The translations under genes and the position numbers were made by a program. From Prochlorococcus sp. AG-418-F08 (GTDB lineage: Bacteria; Cyanobacteriota; Cyanobacteriia; PCC-6307; Cyanobiaceae), in NCBI GenBank assembly GCA_003214295.1, contig QCLV01000007.1:1-59428 (forward strand): 59,428 bases of DNA, in the 5' to 3' direction. Positions 26,934-37,106 of this stretch are shown here, one piece after another. The notes under the pieces were generated by a model. The model was not told the origin of the DNA, made no database searches, and saw nothing but the letters and a program-made list of their open reading frames with translations. Every line of letters begins with the position of its first letter. Positions within the stretch are counted from its first letter, which is position 1.

Positions 26934-28015
26934 CCTACTTTAGAAAGATATTCAAGGATACCTTTTGCGATTGCATAAGCTAATCTTTTTCTATGAGAAG
27001 CTTTTTCTAATCTTCTTGCATCTAATCTACCTGTTAAAAAACCAATTTCCACAAGTACTGCTGGCATACTAGTATTCTTAATTACATAAAATCTACCTTG
27101 TTTAACCCCTCTATCTGGACTCCCAGGAGAAACTCTTAGAATCTGTTTTTGAATTTTTTTGGCTAGTGATCTACCTCTCGACCCTCTATAATAAAAAGTT
27201 TCTAAACCATTAATATCCCTTCTTTTCCCTCTTGAGGCATTTGCATGAATGCTTACAAAGATATCAGCATCCAAATTATTAGCGAAAGAAACTCTTGGAG
27301 GCAAATCCAAATCAATTTCATTTTTTCTAGTTAACAGTACTTTTACACCTTTATCAGAAAGTAACTTTTTGACTATTTTGGAAACCTCCAAGACAACATC
27401 AGTTTCCTTTATACCACCAATTCCTATCGCACCAGGATCACTTCCTCCATGACCAGGATCGATGACTACTGAAAAATTGTTTTGTTTCACGTTTGGCAAT
27501 TGCAAGTAATCATGGCCTCTTTTTCTCAAATAACTTGAGTTTTGATTCGCTTTAATGTTTCTTGTTTTTTTCTCTACTACGCCTTCACCAATTTTCTTAA
27601 ATGAGTTTTTTGGGGTAAATAGTTTAATTCTCCACCTATTTTTATCTAATCCAACCATTCGCCAAGTCAGAGGGTTCAAATAAGTTTTTTCATTAAATTC
27701 AATTACGAGTCTTGTTTTACCATTATTTGGTTTACCTAATCTAATTTCTTTTATTGGACCATTACCTCTTATTTTTCTAGGATTTTTTAATTCACCAGGA
27801 AAATCTACCCAGAATCTGTCACCATATATTTCGTTAGCCTTTTGAAAGTATGCTTTTAAATTTGTATTTGATTTAGTTCTTAATTCTAAAACTCCATTAC
27901 TTTTTAGCGTCCATGCTGCCAAAGCACTTGAAGATTTAAGTGGGGGGATTGTAGTATTTAAAAATAAAAAAACTGATAAATAACGAAAAAGTTTTTTGTT
28001 TAAAAACTTTTTCAT
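26930..28015 (-). CDS. amiC: N-acetylmuramoyl-L-alanine amidase (Amidase_3)
   Basis: This cell-wall hydrolase cuts between muramic acid and the stem peptide. The 361-residue protein has a Lys-rich N-terminus with one hydrophobic signal segment (YLSVFLFLNTTIPPL), an AMIN-like beta domain at about 30-150, and a C-terminal Amidase_3 zinc domain with VVIDPGHGGSDPGA, SIHANA and VLVEIGFLTG (zinc His and Glu). It should act in the periplasm. It overlaps murI by 4 bp and the upstream nitrilase by 1 bp (ATG at 28015). Confidence 0.9.
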   Translation of the reverse strand: MKKFLNKKLFRYLSVFLFLNTTIPPLKSSSALAAWTLKSNGVLELRTKSNTNLKAYFQKANEIYGDRFWVDFPGELKNPRKIRGNGPIKEIRLGKPNNGKTRLVIEFNEKTYLNPLTWRMVGLDKNRWRIKLFTPKNSFKKIGEGVVEKKTRNIKANQNSSYLRKRGHDYLQLPNVKQNNFSVVIDPGHGGSDPGAIGIGGIKETDVVLEVSKIVKKLLSDKGVKVLLTRKNEIDLDLPPRVSFANNLDADIFVSIHANASRGKRRDINGLETFYYRGSRGRSLAKKIQKQILRVSPGSPDRGVKQGRFYVIKNTSMPAVLVEIGFLTGRLDARRLEKASHRKRLAYAIAKGILEYLSKVG

Positions 28016-28842
28016 TAGTTTGGAAACAATATGTTTTTTCTATGTTTAAGACTGGGCATCTGCTCCCTAATTTTCTTTACTCTTTCTTTATCCGCCGGTG
28101 CTATAGCAGCACCCTGAGTTTTTCCAGCATCAGATAGAACTGTGCCCCACGGGTCAATTACCATCGCATGACCATGACTTTGCCTTCTCCCATAATGAAT
28201 TCCTGTTTGAGCCGGAGCAACTACATATGCTGTATTTTCAATCGCTCTTGCTTGTAAAAGGATTTGCCAATGATCTTTTCCAGTAAATGCTGTAAAAGCA
28301 GCGGGAATCATAATTAGCTCTGCACCATTAGAAGATAAATATCTATAAAGCTCAGGAAATCTAACGTCGTAACAAATCGATAATCCTATCTTGCATAAAC
28401 CTGGGACATCTATAACAGGGGGATACTCCTCACCAGATAGAATAGTAGATGATTCCTTATATAAATTCCCATCTGGCAAATCAACATCAAATAAATGTAT
28501 CTTGTCGTATTTCGCTAAAATCTGTCCATCTTTTCCGAATAGTGCTGACCTATTAAAAGTATGACTGTCATCACCGGCAGGAACAGGGTAACCCCCTCCC
28601 AAAAGAAATACTTGATATCTTTGTGACATTGTTTTGAGAAAGTTTGCGCACTTCCCTGACAATTCTGTAGCTAATCTAAGTTTTTCATCATCTTCTCCTA
28701 AAAAAGCAAAATTCTCAGGGAGTCCTATCAATTCAGCGCCTCTTCTAGCAGCTAATTCAATCTGTTCTTCTGCTTCAACAAAATTTGCTTCAACATTTGA
28801 AGTACTCGTAATTTGCAATGCAGCTACCAAAAAATCAGTCAA
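28015..28842 (-). CDS. carbon-nitrogen hydrolase (nitrilase superfamily, Nit1/omega-amidase-like)
   Basis: The 275-residue protein has the nitrilase triad Glu43 (LPENFAF), Lys114 (YDKIHLFDV) and Cys157 (SICYDVRFPEL). The order and FxGKDHWQILLQARAIENTAYV-type region point to the Nit branch, whose members hydrolyse deaminated glutathione or alpha-keto amides. This would be a metabolite-repair role, which is an inference. The start is TTG at 28842. It is 30 bp after comB and touches the amidase gene, so it may be part of the comB-nit-amiC-murI transcription unit. Confidence 0.84.
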   Translation of the reverse strand: MTDFLVAALQITSTSNVEANFVEAEEQIELAARRGAELIGLPENFAFLGEDDEKLRLATELSGKCANFLKTMSQRYQVFLLGGGYPVPAGDDSHTFNRSALFGKDGQILAKYDKIHLFDVDLPDGNLYKESSTILSGEEYPPVIDVPGLCKIGLSICYDVRFPELYRYLSSNGAELIMIPAAFTAFTGKDHWQILLQARAIENTAYVVAPAQTGIHYGRRQSHGHAMVIDPWGTVLSDAGKTQGAAIAPADKERVKKIREQMPSLKHRKNILFPN

Positions 28843-28872
28843 GACTTTACTCCTAGTGAACCAATCCGTAAA

Positions 28873-29607
28873 TTATGAGGCACGAATTACACCTCTTTCA
28901 ACTTGAGCTGGAACAATATCTAAGCAATCAAGTTCAGAGCAACATTTAAAATCATCCTCATAATCTCCAAGACTTGTCAATCTTTTACCATGGGTTGCTG
29001 TTTTTAAACATTTCAAAATATCATTTTTCCAAAAATCCCAGAGCGCTAAAGCAGCCTGTAATTCGTCATTCATAATATTAATCTCAAAATTGCAGTTCTT
29101 TTCCAAGTATGAGGCCAAGGCTCCAGCAGCTAAAGAATCCTCGAGTGAATATGAACCTTCCCAACCACTACCAAGTATTAAAACATTTTCACTTTTAATT
29201 GAAATGATTTTTTCAGCAACCGCTTTCCTATTTGGGAGTCCCATAGCAAATAAATACTTTGCATGTTGAACTTTTTGCAGTGATTTTGTACCATTTGTAG
29301 TGCTCATAAATAGTCTTTTACCTTTAACAATTTTTTTTGTAACTGCTAGAGGAGAATTTCCCAAATCAAAACCCTCAATTTTCTTCCCGCCTCTTTCTCC
29401 AAGCATAAGTCTTTCATCAGCCTGCCATTTAGTTGCAGATTCTTTCAATAAATCTAAATCTGCAAAAACTTGTATTGAGTCAGCTCCATTTTTTAAAGCC
29501 CAAGAAATTGTGGTTGTAGCTCTTAAAACATCAATAACTACTGCAGTATCTGGACTAATTTCAGGAACATCATTTGCAACGTGATAATAAGTAAGATTGA
29601 TGATCAA
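28873..29607 (-). CDS. comB: 2-phosphosulfolactate phosphatase family protein (ComB)
   Basis: The 244-residue protein carries ComB features: VVIDVLRATTTISWAL near the start, LMLGERGGKKIEGFDLGNSP, LFMSTTNGTKSL and LILGSGWEGSYSLEDSLAAG. ComB removes phosphate from phosphosulfolactate in coenzyme M synthesis. Cyanobacteria are not known to make coenzyme M, and no comA is seen in this window, so the physiological substrate is open. The start is TTG at 29607. It is divergent from aroA over 126 bp. Confidence 0.85.
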   Translation of the reverse strand: MIINLTYYHVANDVPEISPDTAVVIDVLRATTTISWALKNGADSIQVFADLDLLKESATKWQADERLMLGERGGKKIEGFDLGNSPLAVTKKIVKGKRLFMSTTNGTKSLQKVQHAKYLFAMGLPNRKAVAEKIISIKSENVLILGSGWEGSYSLEDSLAAGALASYLEKNCNFEINIMNDELQAALALWDFWKNDILKCLKTATHGKRLTSLGDYEDDFKCCSELDCLDIVPAQVERGVIRAS

Positions 29608-29733
29608 AATCCTTTTCTTAAATTATTATAGAAAACAGTTACTTAATTTGATTATTTTTTTTTTAAAAACAAACTTATTGATAATATATATCTAATTTGT
29701 ATTTATAAAAATTTATCAAGTATTAATTTGAAA

Positions 29734-31044
29734 ATGAATAATATCCGCACAATAAAAGGTGGAATTAATTTAAAAGGAAAAATAAAAGTACCTGGAGATA
29801 AATCTATCTCTCATAGAGCCTTAATAATAGGAAGTATTGCTATGGGTGAAACAACTATTGAAGGGTTTTTATATTCTGAAGATCCACTTTCAACTGCTGA
29901 TTGTCTTAGGAAATTAGGTGTAAATATTCCAAAAATAAAAAAAGATGAGCCTTTTACGATTTCAGGGATGGGGCTTGATGGATTAAAAGAGCCAAAAGAA
30001 ATTCTCAATTGTGGAAATTCAGGAACCACTATGAGGTTATTAATGGGTTTATTAGCCGCACAAGAAGGTAAGAATTTCATCTTAACCGGCGACGCTTCTC
30101 TTAACGAAAGGCCAATGGGGAGAGTTGGTAAACCGTTATCTTTGATGGGTGGCCAAATTTCTGGAAGAGAAGGGGGTAACAAAGCTCCAATCTCAATTGA
30201 TGGGAATAAACTTAAGGGATGTGTGATTGGAACTCCAGTGGCAAGTGCTCAAGTGAAATCAGCAATATTATTGGCAGGCCTCAATGCTTCTGGCACTACT
30301 TCTGTTATTGAACCAGCATCTTCAAGGGATCATACTGAAAGAATGTTAAAAGCATTTGGAGCAGACATCAGTATCAGAGGAGAATTAGGAAGGAATGTAG
30401 TTATCAAGTCAGGGGGCAACTTAATTGGCCAGAGAGTATTGATTCCTGGAGACATAAGCTCTGCTTCTTTTTGGATGATTGCTGCATCTATTGTTCCAAA
30501 TTCAGAGGTTTTAATTCAAAATGTCGGATTAAATCCCACTAGAACTGGGATTTTAAATGTAATGGATTCAATGGGGTGCAATTATGAGATTTTAGAAAAA
30601 TCGACTATTGCAGGTGAACCTATTGGATCTATTAAAGTAAAGACTTCAAATAATTTAAAATCATTCACTATTGAAGGAGATATTCTCCCAAAACTTATTG
30701 ATGAAATTCCTATCCTTACTGTGGCTGCCTGTTTTTGTAATGGAGTTTCTGAAATTAAGGATGCACAAGAATTAAGAGTTAAGGAGACGGATCGATTAAA
30801 AGTCATGGCACGTCAGCTACAAAAATTCGGCGCTGAAATAACAGAAAAAGAGGATGGGTTAATTATTAATGGGAAATCAAAATTTCATTCTGCGGAGGTA
30901 GATAGTGAGACAGATCATCGAGTAGCGATGAGTCTTGCTATTGCTTCACTTCTTGCTAAAGGTACCTCAAAAATCAAGAGGGCAGATGCTGCTAGCGTCT
31001 CGTATCCCACTTTTTGGGAAGAGCTTGCCAAACTAACTAACTAG
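29734..31044 (+). CDS. aroA: 3-phosphoshikimate 1-carboxyvinyltransferase (EPSP synthase)
   Basis: AroA makes EPSP in the shikimate pathway toward chorismate. Class-typical motifs are [42 protein letters not shown] and LRVKETDRL. The length is 436-438 residues. ATG at 29734 is preferred to a TTG two codons earlier. Chorismate made here would feed menD, encoded 8 kb downstream. The next gene begins 12 bp after the stop. Confidence 0.96.
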   Translation: MNNIRTIKGGINLKGKIKVPGDKSISHRALIIGSIAMGETTIEGFLYSEDPLSTADCLRKLGVNIPKIKKDEPFTISGMGLDGLKEPKEILNCGNSGTTMRLLMGLLAAQEGKNFILTGDASLNERPMGRVGKPLSLMGGQISGREGGNKAPISIDGNKLKGCVIGTPVASAQVKSAILLAGLNASGTTSVIEPASSRDHTERMLKAFGADISIRGELGRNVVIKSGGNLIGQRVLIPGDISSASFWMIAASIVPNSEVLIQNVGLNPTRTGILNVMDSMGCNYEILEKSTIAGEPIGSIKVKTSNNLKSFTIEGDILPKLIDEIPILTVAACFCNGVSEIKDAQELRVKETDRLKVMARQLQKFGAEITEKEDGLIINGKSKFHSAEVDSETDHRVAMSLAIASLLAKGTSKIKRADAASVSYPTFWEELAKLTN

Positions 31045-31056
31045 CCTAAAAAGTTT

Positions 31057-31962
31057 TTGTCTGAATTAATAGAAGTTTTAACTCAAGATGGTAGTTACTC
31101 TTTAAGAAGTGTTTTATTTCAAGAGAATTTCCACAGTTTATTGGGCGCATTGGCGGAAACAAAGTCAAAGTTTACAGCTACTTCTAATTTGCACAGATTT
31201 AAGGGCAAATCTCTTAATGTTTTGGATATTTGTTTTGGTTTAGGATACAATTCCGCTTCTTTATTAGATGAATTAATTAAACAAAAATCATATTTAAATT
31301 TGTATGCATTAGAGATTGATAAAAAGCCCCTTGAATATTCGCTTCTAAATAAATCTTTCTTTAAATTATGGAATCCAAAAGTCAAAAAAATATTTGAATC
31401 AATGTATCGAAAAGATTACTTTGAGGATCAATTTTTTAAATGCAATATTTTGTGGGGTGATGCTAGAGAAAAAATCAACATTATTCCTTCCTCTATTAAA
31501 TTCGATCTGATTTATTTAGATGGTTTTTCTCCTCAAAAATGCCCCCAAGTATGGACAATTGAATTTTTATCCAAAGTCACAGAAAATCTTAATCCTCAGG
31601 GTTATTTAATAACTTATTCTTCTTCAGCGGCAGTAAGAAAAACCTTAAGAAATCTTGGATTAGAAATTTTTACTATTAAGCCAAGTTTTAAAAACAGAAA
31701 TTTTTGGAGTCAGGGAACTGTCGCAATATCAAAATTTGATAAAAATAAATTGAAACCTAATTTCAATTTTGAAAAGTTATCTTTAATGGAAGAAGAACAT
31801 CTCTTAACTAAAGCTAGTATTCCATATAGAGATCAAGATTTGAACTCAAGTAAAGACGATATAATCAGCACAAGATTAGATGAGCAATTATTCTCGAATC
31901 TATTATCTACAAATAAATGGAGAGAGAAGTGGGGAATGACGAAGTTATCCGTTAAGAGTTAG
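31057..31962 (+). CDS. MnmC-type (MnmD/DUF752) tRNA wobble-uridine methyltransferase-like protein
   Basis: The 301-residue protein has an SAM-binding motif ([13 protein letters not shown]) and the DUF752 signature ([17 protein letters not shown]), the methyltransferase half of MnmC that finishes mnm5U in the tRNA wobble position. The FAD-dependent demodification half (MnmC1) is missing, so this is a stand-alone MnmD-like version. The start is TTG at 31057, 12 bp after aroA, because there is no ATG nearby. tRNA as substrate is inferred from family. Confidence 0.78.
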   Translation: MSELIEVLTQDGSYSLRSVLFQENFHSLLGALAETKSKFTATSNLHRFKGKSLNVLDICFGLGYNSASLLDELIKQKSYLNLYALEIDKKPLEYSLLNKSFFKLWNPKVKKIFESMYRKDYFEDQFFKCNILWGDAREKINIIPSSIKFDLIYLDGFSPQKCPQVWTIEFLSKVTENLNPQGYLITYSSSAAVRKTLRNLGLEIFTIKPSFKNRNFWSQGTVAISKFDKNKLKPNFNFEKLSLMEEEHLLTKASIPYRDQDLNSSKDDIISTRLDEQLFSNLLSTNKWREKWGMTKLSVKS

Positions 31963-31987
31963 ATTTAAATTAGGATTTCAAAAAAAC

Positions 31988-33337
31988 ATGTTAAGTGTTG
32001 CGATATTAGCGGCAGGCAAAGGCACTAGGATGGAAAGCTCATTGCCAAAAGTTTTACACAAAATTTCTGGCAAAAGTCTTCTACAAAGAGTAATTGATTC
32101 ATGTGTGAAATTAAAACCTGATAAAATTTTCATAATTACTGGACACAAATCAAAAGAAGTCCAAAAGTCAATCCCAAACGACAAAAAAATTCATGTTGTT
32201 GTTCAAGAACCTCAATCAGGAACCGGTCATGCTATCCAGGTACTTTGTGAAGAAGTAAAAAAACATGAAGGAAAACTTTTGGTACTTAACGGCGATGTGC
32301 CACTCATTAGGTCTAGTACTCTAAAAAGACTTTTGTATTTACACGATTCAAAAAATGCTGAAGTTTCTTTAATTACCACAAAGAAAACAAATCCACATGG
32401 ATACGGCAGAGTTTTTTTAAAAGGGGGTTTTGTAGAGAGAATTGTTGAAGAAAAAGATTGCAATGATCTAGAAAGAGAAAATCCATTAATAAATGCAGGT
32501 GTTTACTGCTTTAACTGGGGTAAATTGTCAGAAATAATTAATACCTTGCAATGCAATAATAATCAAAAAGAGATTTACTTAACAGATACAATATCTTTGC
32601 TAAAAAATTCCTTAAGTCTCGAGATAGAGGATAATGGAGAGCTTCAAGGAATTAATAACAGAATTCAACTATCAGATTGCGAGGAAAGTATTCAGAATTC
32701 AATTAAAGAAAAGCATATGCTTAATGGTGTAACTTTTATAAATAAAGCAAGCTGTTCAATTAGTGAAGAAGCTGAAATTGGTAAGGATGTAATCATAGAG
32801 GCTAATACACATATAAGAGGTAATACGAAAATAAATAGTCATTGCATTATCGGTCCAAATACTTTTATTGAGAATTCTAATGTGGGATTAAATTGTGAAA
32901 TTTCAAACTCTACTGTTTATGCTTCTCAGATAATGGATCATATAAACATTGGTCCTTATAGTCATATAAGACCTAATTCCAAAATATCTTCTTTTAGCAA
33001 AATAGGAAATTTTGTTGAAATCAAAAATAGTCAATTAGAGGAAGAATCTAAAGTAAACCATTTAAGTTATATTGGTGATTCTATTATTGGAAGATCTACA
33101 AATATTGGAGCAGGTACTATTACAGCAAATTTTGATGGTCAGAAAAAACATCAAACAAAAATTGGTAAAAATTCCAGTATTGGTGCAAATACAGTTTTTG
33201 TAGCACCAATAAATCTCGGAGAATCAGTTACAACAGGAGCTGGTTCGGTGATCACCAAAGACACCAAAGATAATTCATTAGCAATCTCGAGAACTAAACA
33301 AGTAAATATAGAAAATTGGAAAAGAAAGAAATCCTGA
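31988..33337 (+). CDS. glmU: bifunctional UDP-N-acetylglucosamine pyrophosphorylase / GlcN-1-P acetyltransferase
   Basis: GlmU makes UDP-GlcNAc for peptidoglycan and lipopolysaccharide. The 449-residue protein has the nucleotidyltransferase motif LAAGKGTRM at 6-14 and GTGHAIQ, then from about residue 250 a left-handed beta-helix of hexapeptide repeats ([30 protein letters not shown]) with the acetyltransferase active site. The ATG start is clear. The convergent murF stop lies 1 bp away. Confidence 0.95.
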   Translation: MLSVAILAAGKGTRMESSLPKVLHKISGKSLLQRVIDSCVKLKPDKIFIITGHKSKEVQKSIPNDKKIHVVVQEPQSGTGHAIQVLCEEVKKHEGKLLVLNGDVPLIRSSTLKRLLYLHDSKNAEVSLITTKKTNPHGYGRVFLKGGFVERIVEEKDCNDLERENPLINAGVYCFNWGKLSEIINTLQCNNNQKEIYLTDTISLLKNSLSLEIEDNGELQGINNRIQLSDCEESIQNSIKEKHMLNGVTFINKASCSISEEAEIGKDVIIEANTHIRGNTKINSHCIIGPNTFIENSNVGLNCEISNSTVYASQIMDHINIGPYSHIRPNSKISSFSKIGNFVEIKNSQLEEESKVNHLSYIGDSIIGRSTNIGAGTITANFDGQKKHQTKIGKNSSIGANTVFVAPINLGESVTTGAGSVITKDTKDNSLAISRTKQVNIENWKRKKS

Positions 33338-33338
33338 T

Positions 33339-34712
33339 CTAGTTAATTAATTCAATAATTTTTTCAAGTTGCCAACATCTGCTCCCTTTTATAAGAATAG
33401 AATCACCTTTTTTTGTAGATTTGTTTATCTCTTGAGGTACATCTTTAATATTATTTAAAACTAAGAATTTTTTCTTATCTTTTAGATAATTGGTGTAGAT
33501 TGTTTCGTTTTTCTTATCGCAAATAAATAAACACTTTTCTATGTCTGAATTATTTATTAAGTTGAATATTTCTTTGTGATATTTTTCAGATTCTTTTCCC
33601 AATTCTTGCATACTTCCAAATATAAAAAATTTATTTCTCGGTTTTTCAAGCAGGTTTTTAATACATGCTTTTACTGACTCTGGGGAAGCATTATATGATT
33701 CATCATATATTGTTGTTTTTAATGATTTAAGAATTTTATTCCTTCCACCTAAACTTACAAAATCAAATTTATTAAAATTTGCAAAATCAATCCCTAGCTC
33801 CTTAGCAACTGCATAAGCAAATAAGAAATTCGAAGCATTGTGAAATCCCTCAAATGAAATTTCAAAAGAATTTTCTTCAATTAAGATTGTTTTATTCGAA
33901 GGATTATAAAATCCTCGCAAATTATCATCTTTCTTAAAACTCTCCTTTTGATTTTCTATATTTAATAGTTTTACTTTTATCACTCTACCTTTCCAAAATT
34001 CTTTTAAAGTTTTTTCTAGGAATGGATCATTTGCTGGAATTATTACAACTCCTTCTGGATTTAAGAACTTACTAATTTCACACTTTGCATAAGTAATATT
34101 TTTTTTTGAGCCTAACAATCCAATATGAGCTGTCCCAATATTAGTTATTACTGCAATATCAGGTTCACTATATTTAGATAAATTTTCGATCTGTCCAAGA
34201 CCTCTCATTCCCATCTCAAGAACCAAAACTTTATCTTTTAAATCTGTCGCAAGAATAGAAAGACCAACGCCAATCTCATTATTGAAATTTGCATGGGATA
34301 GTTTAATTTTTCCAAGTTTCTTTAAAACTTCGCCAATCATTTCTTTTGTAGTTGTTTTCCCCACTGAACCAGTTATCGCAACTAAAGGGATATTTAATTT
34401 TTTTCTTTTTAGTAATGCTAATTTTTGAAATGCTTCTAATGTGTCATTTACGACCCAATAAGGAAAATTACTAGGAAGTAATTTCTGCATCCCCTCTTTA
34501 ATTACTACAGATTTAACACCTTTATTTAAAACATTTGGAAGAAAACTATGTCCGTCAAAATTTTTACCCTTGATAGCTATAAAAAGATCATTTTTTAATA
34601 AAGTTCTACTATCAATACTTATATTTTTAAAATTTAAAAAATCTCTTTTCCCCTCGCTCAGATTTTTAATATCCCCCAAAACATCGTTTAATTCTAATAA
34701 AGAGAATTCCAT
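33339..34712 (-). CDS. murF: UDP-N-acetylmuramoyl-tripeptide--D-alanyl-D-alanine ligase
   Basis: MurF adds D-Ala-D-Ala to the UDP-MurNAc tripeptide. The 457-residue protein has a Mur ligase P-loop (ITGSVGKTTTKE, about 113-124), SHANFNNEIGVGLS, LEMGMRGLGQI and the C-terminal ESYNASPESV motif. ATG start at 34712, 7 bp after glgA. The neighbour glmU also serves cell-wall synthesis, though on the opposite strand. Confidence 0.93.
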   Translation of the reverse strand: MEFSLLELNDVLGDIKNLSEGKRDFLNFKNISIDSRTLLKNDLFIAIKGKNFDGHSFLPNVLNKGVKSVVIKEGMQKLLPSNFPYWVVNDTLEAFQKLALLKRKKLNIPLVAITGSVGKTTTKEMIGEVLKKLGKIKLSHANFNNEIGVGLSILATDLKDKVLVLEMGMRGLGQIENLSKYSEPDIAVITNIGTAHIGLLGSKKNITYAKCEISKFLNPEGVVIIPANDPFLEKTLKEFWKGRVIKVKLLNIENQKESFKKDDNLRGFYNPSNKTILIEENSFEISFEGFHNASNFLFAYAVAKELGIDFANFNKFDFVSLGGRNKILKSLKTTIYDESYNASPESVKACIKNLLEKPRNKFFIFGSMQELGKESEKYHKEIFNLINNSDIEKCLFICDKKNETIYTNYLKDKKKFLVLNNIKDVPQEINKSTKKGDSILIKGSRCWQLEKIIELIN

Positions 34713-34719
34713 TAAAAAT

Positions 34720-36177
34720 TTAAGTCATACTTTTTTTTAAAGACGGATCAGCTGATTGTCCGTACGAAAATTTTTCAACTTCAGCAACATCTGGCGATGG
34801 TTCTTTTATACCGCAAACATCCTTATACATAACTTCGTATTCAAGAGCCGATCTTTGCCAACTAAACTCTTGGCTCATGGCTCTTTTTTGCAGTAATTGC
34901 CAACTATCTTTATGCCTAAATGCCTCCCAAGACCTTACTAAAGAAGTATAGAAATCTATAGGTTCAAAGCGATCAAAGCAAAATCCCGTACCAATATTAT
35001 TTTCTGGGTCATGAGGTATAACTGTATCAACTAAACCTCCAACTCGCCTAACTATTGGAATAGAGCCATACCTCATGGCAAGGAGTTGGCTAATACCACA
35101 AGGTTCAAATCTACTTGGCATCAGAAATGAATCTGAGCCACCATAGATAAGCCTTGATAAAGAATCATCATAGGTAAGAAATACTGAGAATCTTCCTGGG
35201 TAATCTAATGCCAGTTGCCATAATCCAGACTCTAAATATTTATCTCCAGTCCCTAAAACAGCTATTTGAGAATCTGTATAGGCTAATAGTCTTCTTGAAA
35301 CTTGTAAAAGTAAGTCAACCCCTTTCTGATCAACTAACCTACTGACCATACCTAAAAGATACTTTTTTGAATTAACTTCGAGACCCATTTCTCTCTGCAG
35401 AATTTTTTTATTTTCTTGTCTATTTTCTAAATTCTTAATACTGAATTTTGCAGGTAAAACTGGATCTTCGGCTGGATTCCATTCATCAAGATCTATGCCA
35501 TTAAGAATTCCCCGTAATTTACCTGATATGTAATTAAGTAACCCTTCAAGACTTTCCCCATATTCATGGGTTTTAATTTCATCTGCATAAGTCGGAGAAA
35601 CAGCATTGACCCTATCTGCATACAACATTGCCGCAGCCATTGTGTGGTCTCCATGCATATACCAAGGACACCAAGTCATTTTTTCAAGTTTCCACCTCCA
35701 AGGGCCTTGGTATTTCAAATTATGAATTGTGAAGACAGTACTAATTTCCGGGTCCTGATGCATCCAAACAGGAATCATTCCAGTGTGCCAATCGTGACAA
35801 TGGAGAACTTGAGGTTTCCAACAATTCCACGCAAATTCAGCAGTGGCACTAGCAAAAAATGTAAAGCGCCAGTCCTCATTTTCGCCTCCGTATATTTGGT
35901 CAGAGTCAAATGTTGGATGACCCACCAGGTAAATCACATAATTATGAATGGGATGTTTTGCTTTATAAACGGCGAAATCAGTCCCCATTGTATTTGCTCT
36001 AAAGACAGGTTCATTCGATACCTCTAAAAGACTCCACAATTTTCCATACCCTGGAATTATTACCCTTACATCGTGACCAAGTTTTATCAAAGATGGAGGT
36101 AACGAACCAACCACATCTCCCATACCTCCAACTTTGATCATTGGAGCACATTCAGCAGCGGCAAGAAGAATTCTCAT
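34720..36177 (-). CDS. glgA: glycogen synthase (ADP-glucose type)
   Basis: A GT5 glycosyltransferase of 485 residues that extends glycogen from ADP-glucose. The N-terminal [13 protein letters not shown] holds the KxGG ADP-glucose site, HCHDWHTGM is present, and the C-terminal domain has [14 protein letters not shown] and GGLVDTV. It is involved in diurnal carbon storage. ATG start at 36177, 36 bp downstream of menB on the same strand. Confidence 0.95.
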   Translation of the reverse strand: MRILLAAAECAPMIKVGGMGDVVGSLPPSLIKLGHDVRVIIPGYGKLWSLLEVSNEPVFRANTMGTDFAVYKAKHPIHNYVIYLVGHPTFDSDQIYGGENEDWRFTFFASATAEFAWNCWKPQVLHCHDWHTGMIPVWMHQDPEISTVFTIHNLKYQGPWRWKLEKMTWCPWYMHGDHTMAAAMLYADRVNAVSPTYADEIKTHEYGESLEGLLNYISGKLRGILNGIDLDEWNPAEDPVLPAKFSIKNLENRQENKKILQREMGLEVNSKKYLLGMVSRLVDQKGVDLLLQVSRRLLAYTDSQIAVLGTGDKYLESGLWQLALDYPGRFSVFLTYDDSLSRLIYGGSDSFLMPSRFEPCGISQLLAMRYGSIPIVRRVGGLVDTVIPHDPENNIGTGFCFDRFEPIDFYTSLVRSWEAFRHKDSWQLLQKRAMSQEFSWQRSALEYEVMYKDVCGIKEPSPDVAEVEKFSYGQSADPSLKKSMT

Positions 36178-36213
36178 TGATAATTATTTAAAAAAGTTCT
36201 TTTGAAAAATAAA

Positions 36214-37071
36214 CTAGGGTGTCCACTTATAGTCAGAAAAGTCTGGTGGACGCTTTTCAAGAAAGGCATCTCTACCTTCTTGCGCTTCTTTAGTCGAATA
36301 GAATAATTGAGTTGTGTATCCAGATAATTCTTGAATACCTGCAATCCCATCATTCTCCGCATTGAATGAAGCTTTAAGAATACGAATAGCAGTTGGACTA
36401 TTTCGTAAAATCTCTCTTGCCCAGATTACACCCTCAGCTTCTAATTCTTCAATCTTTGTAATTGCATTTATCAAGCCCATCCTAAGGGCTTCCTTGGAAT
36501 TATATTTTCTACATAAAAACCAAATTTCTTTTGCTTTTCTTTGCCCAACAATTCTAGCCAAATAACTTGAACCAAATCCGGCATCAAAGCTGCCAACTCT
36601 TGGACCTGTTTGACCAAATATTGCATTTTCAGAGGCGATACTGAGATCACAAATTAAATGAAGTACCTGGCCTCCTCCAATTGCAAAACCAGGAACTAAG
36701 GCAATAACCACTTTTGGCAAACTTCTTATTAATTTTTGAAGTTCAAGTACATTTAATCTCTGCTTCCCTGCATCATTTTTATATCCATTTTCAGCCCTTA
36801 CACTCTGATCACCTCCAGAGCAAAAAGAATAAATACCTTTCTTGTCAGGTCCCGCTCCTGTAAAGAGAACTACGCCAATAGTTTCATCATTTCTTACTAT
36901 ATCAAATGCGTTAATGAGTTCATCTACAGTTTTTGGCCTAAATGCATTTCTTTTTTCAGGCCGATTAATTGCAATTCTCGCAATCCCCTCATCTGATGTG
37001 TGAAACAATATATCCTCATAAGATTTGTATTCTGACCAATTTAAAGTTGTTTTACCAGGTAATACTTTCAT
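36214..37071 (-). CDS. menB: 1,4-dihydroxy-2-naphthoyl-CoA synthase
   Basis: A crotonase-fold enzyme of 285 residues that closes the second ring in phylloquinone (photosystem I quinone) synthesis. It has [38 protein letters not shown] and [21 protein letters not shown], all diagnostic of MenB. Gly in the oxyanion loops is conserved. ATG start at 37071; 35 bp after menD, so menD-menB is a likely operon. Confidence 0.94.
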   Translation of the reverse strand: MKVLPGKTTLNWSEYKSYEDILFHTSDEGIARIAINRPEKRNAFRPKTVDELINAFDIVRNDETIGVVLFTGAGPDKKGIYSFCSGGDQSVRAENGYKNDAGKQRLNVLELQKLIRSLPKVVIALVPGFAIGGGQVLHLICDLSIASENAIFGQTGPRVGSFDAGFGSSYLARIVGQRKAKEIWFLCRKYNSKEALRMGLINAITKIEELEAEGVIWAREILRNSPTAIRILKASFNAENDGIAGIQELSGYTTQLFYSTKEAQEGRDAFLEKRPPDFSDYKWTP

Positions 37072-37106
37072 GAAACCTAATTATTCAAAAATAGAAAATG
37101 ATAAAT

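Noticed and set aside
35566..36027. Plus-strand frame of 153 residues inside glgA
   Set aside because: It is antisense to glgA, with no recognisable domain.
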